The notes under the pieces are model-generated. The model did no database searches and was not told where the DNA came from. It saw nothing but the letters and a program-made list of their open reading frames with translations. A DNA stretch of 64,000 nucleotides from Catenulispora sp. EB89. GTDB lineage: Bacteria > Actinomycetota > Actinomycetes > Streptomycetales > Catenulisporaceae. Of this stretch, positions 32,716 through 39,893 are shown one piece after another. The stretch lies in contig NZ_JBGCCU010000004.1 in NCBI RefSeq assembly GCF_041261445.1, positions 62,001-126,000 on the forward strand, written 5' to 3'. Position numbers and translations under genes: made by a program. Every line of letters starts with the position of its first letter. Position 1 is the first letter of the stretch.

Positions 32716-34818
32716 ATGCCGGTGTCGGTGCCAGTGGGAGGCGGAGCGGTCGACGACGTGGCGGTCGAGGCGGCTGAAGCGGCCGGAGGCGCGGCGGCCG
32801 AGGCGGCCGGAGGCGCGGCGGCCGAGGCGGCCGGAGGCGCGGCGGTCGAGGGCGTGGCGGTCGAGCACGTCGAAGTGCGGCGCGGGGAGTACCACGACTC
32901 GGTGACGCTGATGCTCGCCGGCCGCGCGGTCGCCGGGGTGGCGGGCGCGGAGCGCGTGCTGGTGGCGATGGCGACGGAGCTGAACGTCGCACTGCTGGCG
33001 GAGCTGGGGTACTCGGCGCAGGGGCACTCAACGCTGGCGGACATCGGGCCGGCCGACCTCATCGTGGCCTTCACCTGCCCTTCCGCACCCTCGGAATCGG
33101 CGGCGCTGGAGGCACTGACCACCTCGCTCACGCCCACCGCCGCATCCACATCACCGCCCGGTGGCCCCATCACAGCCCCCGGACATCCGCACCCTGACCA
33201 GGCCGGCAACCCCGCCCCCCGCACCACAGCCACCGCACTAGGCCGAACGGGTGCACCCATCACCCTGATTTCCACCCCGGGCCTTGCCTCCGTCACAGAG
33301 GCCATGGAATCATTGGAATACGGCGCATCACCAATCATTTTCAGCGATAACATCCCTATTGAGTACGAAGTACGACTCAAGGATGAAGCACGACGACGCG
33401 GCCTGCTGGTCATGGGCCCCGACTGCGGCACCGTCGTCCTCCACGGAACCGGCCTGGGCTTTGCGAACGTGACCCGCCCGGGCCCCATCAGCCTCGTAGC
33501 AGCCTCCGGCACCGGAGCCCAGCAGCTGATGGCCCTCCTCGACGCAGCAGGCGCCGGCATCCGCCACTGCCTCGGCGTAGGCGGCCGCGACCTGACCGAG
33601 CAGGTGGCGGGCCGCTCCACCCTGGCAGCGCTGACAGCACTCGCAGAAGACCCGGAAACAGACCTCATCACGGTGGTCTCCAAACCACCGCACCCCACCA
33701 TCGCCGCCCGCATCAAAGCCCACGCAGCAACGCTCCCCAAACCCGTCCACTTCGCCTTCGTAGGCCCCGACCACCCCACCCTGACCGAGTCCGCGGAACG
33801 GATCCTCACCGCCCTCGGCCACGCAGCACCCCCGCACTGGCCGCACTGGCCCCCACCCACGACACCCCGCGAGGAGGACACGACCACCGGCAGGGCGCCG
33901 GCCCGCGCCCGCGCCACCACGATCCGCGGCCTGTTCAGCGGCGGCACGCTGCGCGCCGAGGCTGAAGCGGCGCTGCTGCGCGCTGGCGCGCGGAAGATCG
34001 ACAGGCAGGCATCGGGTGGGTGGGGGGAGGGGGAAAGCAAAAGACTGCCAACGCCCGACGCCGACGACGACGCCGGTGCGCTCGACGCGGCCGCCGCGCG
34101 CACGCCCGCCGCTGTGGCCGAAGCTGGACGAGCGCACGCCGGAAACGCTGGCACTGCGGCCGCCGCCGCCGACCAAGCAGAGGCCGCGCACACGCACGCC
34201 GGAAACGCTGGGACCGCACTCGCCACCGCCGACGTCAGCCGCGCCGGAACCGCACGCACGCTCACCACAAGTACGGGCACTGCACTCGGCGCTACTGATG
34301 CTGACCAAGCAGAGGCTGCGCACACCCACTCCGCGGACGCCGGCAGCCCCGCCGACATGGCCGCCGCACTCCCGGCTGCCGCAAACTCGGGGCTAAGCCA
34401 TGCCCCCACCGCCGCCGCCGTCGCGTTCGACCTCACCGACTTCGGCGATGACGCCTACACCCGCGGTCGGCCGCATCCGATGATCGACAACACCCTGCGG
34501 TTGCGGGCTGTGGCGGATGCGGGTGGCGATGCGGGGGTTGGGGTGCTGCTGCTCGACGTGGTGTTGGGGCGGGGTGCGCATGCGGATCCGGCCGGGGAGG
34601 TTGCTGCGGCGATCGCCGGGGTGCGGCGGGTGCGGCCGGAGGTGGCGGTGGTTGTTTCGTTGTGCGGGACGGGTGGGGATCCGCAGGGGTTGGTGCGGCA
34701 GGCGGAGGCCCTGGCGGGTGCTGGAGCTTGGGTCTTCTTGTCGAATGCCGAGGCTGCGGAGGCGGCTGCGGTGTTGGCACGGGGTGGGGTGCCGCGTGGG
34801 GCTGTTGACCGTCACTGA
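32716..34818 (+). CDS. fdrA: FdrA-like protein (acyl-CoA-synthetase fold; oxamate carbamoyltransferase-type subunit)
   Basis: A 700-residue FdrA-family protein. The conserved N-terminal part reads VEVRRGEYHDSVTLMLAGRA, with MGPDCGTVVLHGTGLGFANV and VGGRDL further on. At about residue 406 comes LFSGGTLRAEAEAALL, and the C-terminal part begins YTRGRPHPMIDNTLRLRAVA. FdrA (AllF) is known as a component of oxamate carbamoyltransferase in enterobacteria, which splits oxalurate with phosphate into oxamate and carbamoyl phosphate. Two regions are foreign to the family: three 24-bp repeats near the N-terminus (residues 21-44) and a low-complexity Ala/Thr-rich stretch at about residues 425-560. The start has an AAAGGA site. 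It is followed by ylbE. Confidence 0.85.
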   Translation: MPVSVPVGGGAVDDVAVEAAEAAGGAAAEAAGGAAAEAAGGAAVEGVAVEHVEVRRGEYHDSVTLMLAGRAVAGVAGAERVLVAMATELNVALLAELGYSAQGHSTLADIGPADLIVAFTCPSAPSESAALEALTTSLTPTAASTSPPGGPITAPGHPHPDQAGNPAPRTTATALGRTGAPITLISTPGLASVTEAMESLEYGASPIIFSDNIPIEYEVRLKDEARRRGLLVMGPDCGTVVLHGTGLGFANVTRPGPISLVAASGTGAQQLMALLDAAGAGIRHCLGVGGRDLTEQVAGRSTLAALTALAEDPETDLITVVSKPPHPTIAARIKAHAATLPKPVHFAFVGPDHPTLTESAERILTALGHAAPPHWPHWPPPTTPREEDTTTGRAPARARATTIRGLFSGGTLRAEAEAALLRAGARKIDRQASGGWGEGESKRLPTPDADDDAGALDAAAARTPAAVAEAGRAHAGNAGTAAAAADQAEAAHTHAGNAGTALATADVSRAGTARTLTTSTGTALGATDADQAEAAHTHSADAGSPADMAAALPAAANSGLSHAPTAAAVAFDLTDFGDDAYTRGRPHPMIDNTLRLRAVADAGGDAGVGVLLLDVVLGRGAHADPAGEVAAAIAGVRRVRPEVAVVVSLCGTGGDPQGLVRQAEALAGAGAWVFLSNAEAAEAAAVLARGGVPRGAVDRH
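32776..32847. repeat. Three 24-bp tandem repeats at the 5' end of fdrA
   Basis: Units start at 32776, 32800 and 32824 and differ by one or two bases (gaggcggccggaggcgcggc as the core). They encode EAAGGAAA-type repeats ahead of the conserved FdrA domain. Confidence 0.85.
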
Positions 34819-34841
34819 TCGCTACGACTGGCAGGACGTCG

Positions 34842-36497
34842 ATGTCATTGCTCGAAGAATCTGGTTCCGCGATGTCTGACGCCGGTGTGCATGACGGCGC
34901 CGAGTCTGCTCCCCCGGTCGCTCGGCTTGCTCCTACGCATGTCGTCGCGGCTGGCGTTGCTGGGTTCGCCGACGATCTTGTGGCGCAGGGGGTGGCGGTG
35001 ACGCGGGTTGACTGGCGGCCGCCGCCGGTGGGGGCTGAGGGCGATCTTGCCGATGTGGCGCTGGATCGGCGGCGGGGTGAGGCCAATGCGCTGGCCGTGC
35101 GGCGGATGCAGGCGGCGGGTGCCGAGTTGGTGGATGTGCGGCCGGCTCGGGAGGTGCTCGGGTTGGCGCCAGGACAGTTTCTGCACGCGGGGCCGCCGAT
35201 CGGGTGGGGGCGGGCTTCGGGGCCGTTGCGGGGTGCGCTGATCGGGGCGGCGCTGTTCGAGGGGCTGGTGGGGACGCCGGAAGAGGCCGCGGCCTGGTTC
35301 GCCGGAGACGGAACCGGGGCGAGGGCTGGGGATGGGGCTGGGGCTGGCGACGGCGAGGGCGAAAACGGCAGCCGCGCCACCGCCAGAACCACCGCCCCCA
35401 AACTGGCCCCCTGCCATCACCACGGCGGCGTGGGGCCGATGGCCGGCGTCGTGTCGCCGAGCATGTGGCTCTTCGAGCTGCGCGATCCGGTCTCGGGGGG
35501 TACGGCGTGGTGCAGCTTGAACGAGGGGCTCGGCAAGGTGCTGCGGTACGGCGCGTTCGGGCCGGAGGTCGTTGCTCGGCTGCGGTGGATGTCGTCGGTG
35601 CTCGGGCCGATGCTGCAGCGGGCTGTGCGGCGGCGGGGGCCGGTGGATGTGAAGGCGATCGTTGCGCAGATGCTGCACATGGGCGATGAGGGGCATAACC
35701 GGAATCGGGCCGGGACGCTCATGTTGCTGCGGGAGTTGTTGCCGTCGCTGATTGAGAACGGGGAGGATGCGCGGGATTTGGCTGACGTCGTGCGCTTCGT
35801 CTCCGGGAACGATCACTTCTTCCTCAACCTCGTGATGCCCGCGTGCAAGTTGGCGGCGCAGGCTGCGGCGGGGGTGCCGGGCAGCACGGTGGTGACTGTC
35901 ATGGCGCGGAATGGGACCGACTTCGGGATTCAGACTTCGGGGACCGGGGATCGGTGGTTCACCGCGCCGGCGAATACGCCTGAGGGGCTTTTTCTTGCCG
36001 GGTATGGGGCTGGGGATGCCAATCCGGATATCGGGGATTCCGCGATCACCGAGACGGCGGGGGTCGGGGGGTTCGCCATGGCGGCCGCGCCGGCGATCGC
36101 GCGGTTGGTCGGGGGGACGGCGGCGAGTGCGGTGGCGACGACGCGGCTGATGTACGAGATCACGCTTGGCGAGAACGCCGCGTTCACGGTGCCGGCGCTC
36201 GACTTCCGGGGGACGCCGACCGCGATCGATGTCAGCCGGGTCGTGCGGACCGGGGTGCTGCCGCAGATCAACACCGGGATGGCCGGGCGAGTGGCGGGGA
36301 CCGGGCAGGTCGGGGCCGGGTTGGTGACGCCGCCGATGGAGTGCTTCACACAGGCGCTCGCGGCGCTGGCGGAACTGGCACGGGAGGAAGAGCGATCGGC
36401 ACGGGAGGAAGAGCGATCAGCGCGAGCGGACGCCGGACCGGTGCGGGCGGAAGGGGAACCGACGCGGGCGGATGCGGAACTGGCGCCGGGATGGTGA
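34842..36497 (+). CDS. ylbE: YlbE-like DUF1116 protein (oxamate carbamoyltransferase-type subunit)
   Basis: A 551-residue DUF1116 protein, the usual partner of FdrA (AllG in the enterobacterial oxamate carbamoyltransferase). Conserved blocks are PCHHHGGVGPMAGVVSPSMW, SLNEGLGKVLRYGA, MLHMGDEGHNRNRAGT, FVSGNDHFFLNLVMPA and SVVTVMARNG-like TVVTVMARNGTDFGI. A Gly/Ala/Glu-rich insertion occupies about residues 155-185. The last 40 residues (REEERSAREEERSARADAG and onward) are a 42-bp tandem repeat translated in frame. ATG 34842 is used; ATG 34872 is an alternative. A DUF2877 (AllH) partner gene is not in the window. Confidence 0.85.
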   Translation: MSLLEESGSAMSDAGVHDGAESAPPVARLAPTHVVAAGVAGFADDLVAQGVAVTRVDWRPPPVGAEGDLADVALDRRRGEANALAVRRMQAAGAELVDVRPAREVLGLAPGQFLHAGPPIGWGRASGPLRGALIGAALFEGLVGTPEEAAAWFAGDGTGARAGDGAGAGDGEGENGSRATARTTAPKLAPCHHHGGVGPMAGVVSPSMWLFELRDPVSGGTAWCSLNEGLGKVLRYGAFGPEVVARLRWMSSVLGPMLQRAVRRRGPVDVKAIVAQMLHMGDEGHNRNRAGTLMLLRELLPSLIENGEDARDLADVVRFVSGNDHFFLNLVMPACKLAAQAAAGVPGSTVVTVMARNGTDFGIQTSGTGDRWFTAPANTPEGLFLAGYGAGDANPDIGDSAITETAGVGGFAMAAAPAIARLVGGTAASAVATTRLMYEITLGENAAFTVPALDFRGTPTAIDVSRVVRTGVLPQINTGMAGRVAGTGQVGAGLVTPPMECFTQALAALAELAREEERSAREEERSARADAGPVRAEGEPTRADAELAPGW

Positions 36498-36696
36498 GGC
36501 GGCGGATGCGGAAGCACGCGTAGACCCGGAAGGTGAACCGGCGCGGACGGATGCCGAGCTAGTGCGGGCGGAGGGCGAACCGGCTCGGACCGATGCCGAG
36601 CTAGTGCGGGCGGAAAGCAAACAGGCTCGGACCGATGCCGAGCTGGTGCGAGCGGAAGGCGATACAACGCGCGCGGATGCGGAACTGGCGCCCGGA
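36408..36696. repeat. 42-bp tandem repeat array across the ylbE stop codon
   Basis: Two 42-base units end the ylbE coding sequence (36408-36449, 36450-36491). After a 37-base interruption carrying the stop, four more units follow (36529, 36571, 36613 and 36655), encoding EGEPARTDAELVRA-type peptides in another frame. The last unit of each block ends in the same way (gcggatgcggaactggcgcc), so the second block looks like a duplicate of the gene's 3' end. Confidence 0.85.
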
Positions 36697-36912
36697 CGGT
36701 GAGGCACCGCCGAGATGGCGAAGGAACGGATTCAGGTGCGCGGAACCGCTCGTAGATGCGGAAGGGAAGCCGGCCCACGCCGATCGGCCGTCGAAGCGAC
36801 CCCGAACCATCACCCGCCGCCAAATCACCCGAAACCGTAGCACCCACACCGCGCCCGCGCTCCCTACCGCACCCGCCGCAGCTGCGTGCGGTCGCCCCGG
36901 TACGGTGGCGCC

Positions 36913-37881
36913 GTGCTCAACGCGTTCATACCCATCTGGTTGCTGACCGCTCTCGGCTACCTCACCGCTCGGTTCGATCTGGTGGGGGCGGTGTCCGCTG
37001 ATGTGGAGGCGGTGCTGGGGCGTTTCGTTTTCCGGGTGGCGATGCCGGCGTCGTTGTTCGGGATGTTGGCGAAGGCTGATCTGCACGCGTTGGCGAACAC
37101 TTCGATCGTGGCGTTCGGGGTCAGTTCGCTGGTGGCGTGCGGGATCGGGTTGGTGATGGGGACGCGGTTGTTCGGGCGTGATGTGCCGAACGGGGCGGTG
37201 GTCGCGATGGCTTCCGGGTACGTCAACTCCGCCAATCTGGGCATCCCGGTGGCGGTGCAGGTGCTGGGCAACGCCGTCTTCTTGTCGACTGTGATCCTGT
37301 TCAACACCGTGCTCGTGACGCCGATCGTGTTGACGCTCATGGGCCTCAGTGACGGTCCCGCGCCAGGGCTGCGGCAGCGGTTGCGGGGCATAGCCATGCT
37401 GCCGGTACACAATCCGATCATCATCGCGTCGGCGTTCGGGGCGTTGGTGTCGGCGACGCACTTCCACGTTCCGGTGGACGTGAGCAGCGCGCTCAGCCTG
37501 CTCGGCGGTGCTGCTGTACCGGTGGCTCTGATCACGCTGGGGATGTCTCTGCACGGTGGCAAAAGGGCAGCGCCAGAGGCCACGAATCAGGCTAAGTTCG
37601 CAAGAACTAGAAAATCGGTTGTTACTGAGACTATCGCATCGATCACCCTGAAGACGGCCTTCCAACCAGTCCTCGCATACGTCCTCGCGCACTACGTCCT
37701 CAACCTCCCCGCGCACGACGTCCTCGCCGTCACCCTCTGCGCCGCCCTCCCCACGGCCCAGAACGTGTTCATCTACGCCAGCGAATACGCCCTCGACACC
37801 ACCTTCGCCCGCAACTCCGTGATCTTCTCCACGGTCGCGTCCATGGCAGGGCTCTGGACGGTTGCCGCGCTCTTGAAGTGA
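36913..37881 (+). CDS. AEC-family (auxin efflux carrier / MdcF-like) transporter
   Basis: A 322-residue membrane protein with ten or so hydrophobic segments in the 5+5 arrangement of the AEC family. It starts LNAFIPIWLLTALGYLTARF, with ASGYVNSANLGIPVAVQVLG as the family's conserved NxxNxGxP-type helix break and LPTAQNVFIYASEY as its counterpart in the second half. AEC members carry malonate (MdcF), auxin or dicarboxylates. Beside a putative ureidomalonate route, malonate is a plausible substrate. A GTG at 36913 is preferred because it begins the first helix. A spacer of about 400 bases filled with repeats separates it from ylbE. Confidence 0.87.
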   Translation: MLNAFIPIWLLTALGYLTARFDLVGAVSADVEAVLGRFVFRVAMPASLFGMLAKADLHALANTSIVAFGVSSLVACGIGLVMGTRLFGRDVPNGAVVAMASGYVNSANLGIPVAVQVLGNAVFLSTVILFNTVLVTPIVLTLMGLSDGPAPGLRQRLRGIAMLPVHNPIIIASAFGALVSATHFHVPVDVSSALSLLGGAAVPVALITLGMSLHGGKRAAPEATNQAKFARTRKSVVTETIASITLKTAFQPVLAYVLAHYVLNLPAHDVLAVTLCAALPTAQNVFIYASEYALDTTFARNSVIFSTVASMAGLWTVAALLK

Positions 37882-38564
37882 TCGGCTGAAGTGATCGGCG
37901 GAATAGCCCGCCCGGCCGTCGCGCGAGGCGGCGTGCGTCACCGGTTCGGGTGAATGCCTCACCTCCGACCAAACGTCGTATTTACGCCACCGAACCCTCA
38001 CCACGCCGCCCCCCGAACCCCCGCCGCCCCGGACGCGCCGGACGCGCCGCAGGGCCTTCCGACCCCTCGTCCGGCTGGAAACACTCGGCGGGCGTCTCAG
38101 GCCCCTCAGCGAGGCCCCAGAAGGCGCGGAACGGGGCGTCGTCGGGCGTTCGGGGCGCGGGGTTCCGGTGCGTGACGGGGTCGCGACGCGGGCGACCGGA
38201 ATGCTCGGCTTGCCCCTTTCGCAGGGCTCGGAGGCATTCGCGCGCTTGGCGAGCGCCGCTCGCGGGGCCCGTGTCGTGCGGGCTCGCAACGCCCCAGCGC
38301 GGTTCCGGCTACCCGCCGGGCGTCGGGCGTGTGCCTCGTTCGGGTCAATCGCCGCTGTGCCGCGGATCACCCGTGCGTTGGTCGCCATTGGGACGCTTTC
38401 GCCCGATTCGGGGGGCCCTCGGCCGGCCTCGAACGGCCTCACCTCGGCCGACATGGGGTGGTTCCCCCACCCCTGAGCTGTGATCTGTCGCCGGGATCCG
38501 CCATTATGGGCCACGGCTCCGGCGCCGTCGCGGGCCGTGACCGTACTAGGCAAGGAGAAGTTCC
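37882..38564. other. 683-base gene-free stretch upstream of mihF
   Basis: No frame here on either strand gives a recognisable protein; the open frames are Arg/Pro/Ser-rich and lack ribosome sites. The stretch is rich in C-runs in its first third and in mixed GC sequence after that. The last 30 bases hold the mihF ribosome site (aaggagaag). Promoters for mihF are expected here. No tRNA-like fold was found. Confidence 0.5.
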
Positions 38565-38879
38565 ATGGCTCTTCCGACACTGACCCCCGAGCAGCGCGCG
38601 GCCGCTCTGGCCAAGGCCGGGGAGGTGCGCCGTGCCCGTTCGGAGATGCTGGCCGACGTCAAGGCCGGGAAGCTGTCCCTGAAGGCGGTGCTCGACCGGG
38701 CGGCCAAGGGCGAGGAGATGGTCAAGAAGACGAAGGTGACCGCCCTCATCAAGGCGCTGCCGGGCTACGGCCCGGCCAAGGCGGCCAAGCTGATGGCGGA
38801 CGCCGAGATCGACGAGAACCGCCGTATCGGCGGCCTCGGCGACCGTCAGCGCCAGGCGCTGCTCGCCGCCACCGCCTGA
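38565..38879 (+). CDS. mihF: Actinobacterial integration host factor (mIHF/sIHF)
   Basis: A 104-residue DNA-binding protein. The N-terminal helix (LPTLTPEQRAAALAKAGEVR) is followed by VKAGKLSLKAVLDRA, then the helix-two-turn-helix core KVTALIKALPGYGPAKAAKL and the ending ENRRIGGLGDRQRQALLA. This nucleoid-associated protein bends DNA and affects replication, sporulation and antibiotic production in Streptomyces. The ribosome site aaggagaag is strong. The gene is monocistronic here, with a hairpin terminator 50 bases downstream. The usual gmk neighbour is not on this side. Confidence 0.95.
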   Translation: MALPTLTPEQRAAALAKAGEVRRARSEMLADVKAGKLSLKAVLDRAAKGEEMVKKTKVTALIKALPGYGPAKAAKLMADAEIDENRRIGGLGDRQRQALLAATA

Positions 38880-38928
38880 TCCGCCAGGTCGAACCGGACG
38901 CGAATCCGGGCGATCTCGCCACGGCGCA

Positions 38929-38959
38929 GCCGGCCGTCCCCGGGCAGGGGACGGCCGGC
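38929..38959 (+). terminator. Strong hairpin after mihF
   Basis: A perfect 13-bp stem, gccggccgtcccc (38929-38941) and ggggacggccggc (38947-38959), around a five-base loop. No T-run follows, which is common for terminators in high-GC actinomycetes. Confidence 0.7.
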
Positions 38960-39063
38960 AATGCCGAGGCCGGGTGAGCCGTCCGGAGGACTCCGTATGG
39001 ATTCACCAGCCCACACGGCCCCGATGAGGCGCCGCACGGCCCTTCTGGGCTAGCGTGGGACGC

Positions 39064-39678
39064 ATGACTGACCAGCCCGACCTGCGAGCCTCGCACGCGG
39101 ACCGGGACCGGGTCGTGGAGACGCTGCGGATCGCCGCCGGGGACGGCCGGCTCTCCGCCGAGGAGCTCGACGCCCGGCTGGAGGCCGCGCTCACCTCGCG
39201 CACCCTCGGGGAGTTGGCGGAGCTCACCTCCGACCTGCCCGGCACCCCGGACAGCGGTGCCGGCTACGGGCCCGCTCACGGTGCCGCCGCACCGCCGTCG
39301 AAGGACGTGCTCGTCATCGAGCAGAAGGGCGGGCAGTTCGTCCGCACCGGGGCGTGGGTGGTCCCCGGGCGCATCGAGCTGCGGCCCAAGATGTGCGACG
39401 TCATCCTGGACTTCAGCGACGCCGTCATCAGCCGCGACACCCTGCGGATCGACGCGGACATGCGGCTCGGCAAGCTGATCATCATCGCGGGAGCCGGGGT
39501 CGAGCTCGACATCGACGGCCTGACGCTGGCGTTCTCCAAGTTCCGGCTGCGCGGGGACCGGCGGCGACGCTACGGGGTCGACCGGGACGCGCGGCCGCTG
39601 CGGATCGAGATCGTCGGCACCCTGAAATACGGCAAGCTGGTCGAGCGGCGGGCCCGGCGGCGACGCCCGGCGCGCTGA
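39064..39678 (+). CDS. DUF1707 / LiaF-like C-terminal domain protein
   Basis: A 204-residue protein. DUF1707 (LRASHADRDRVVETLRIAAG, then DGRLSAEELDARLEAAL, about residues 6-55) is joined by a short linker to a beta-rich domain (DVLVIEQKGGQFVRTGAWVV ... ELRPKMCDVILDFSDAVI) like the cell-wall-active antibiotic response domain of LiaF-type proteins. There is no membrane helix. Such proteins are common in actinomycetes and have no settled role. The ATG at 39064 gives the domain-aligned start. Confidence 0.82.
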   Translation: MTDQPDLRASHADRDRVVETLRIAAGDGRLSAEELDARLEAALTSRTLGELAELTSDLPGTPDSGAGYGPAHGAAAPPSKDVLVIEQKGGQFVRTGAWVVPGRIELRPKMCDVILDFSDAVISRDTLRIDADMRLGKLIIIAGAGVELDIDGLTLAFSKFRLRGDRRRRYGVDRDARPLRIEIVGTLKYGKLVERRARRRRPAR

Positions 39679-39858
39679 CGCCGACCGCAGGCAGATCGCA
39701 CGCCGATCGCACGCCGGCGGGACGCTGACGCACGGCACTGCGACACCGGCACTGCGACACCGCAGCGCCACGGCCGCAACGGCACCGCACCGTCGCAAGA
39801 CCTGCTCAACCCGGCGACAAAGACTTCCCAAGCTCAGAAAACCTCAGCGGACCTCAAG

Positions 39859-39880
39859 TATTAAGGGACAACCCTTAATA
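39859..39880. repeat. AT-rich 9-bp inverted repeat
   Basis: tattaaggg (39859-39867) pairs perfectly with cccttaata (39872-39880) around acaa. It lies 14 bases beyond the stop of the converging EEP-like gene and stands out because the surroundings are so GC-rich. It may be a transcription terminator for the minus-strand gene or a protein site. Confidence 0.5.
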
Positions 39881-39893
39881 CCCGGGCCGGCAC

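Noticed and set aside
36601-38580. A 659-codon minus-strand open frame across the AEC gene and the mihF leader.
   Set aside because: Low-complexity Arg/His/Pro product, with no ribosome site and no recognisable domain; the AEC gene on the other strand is clear.
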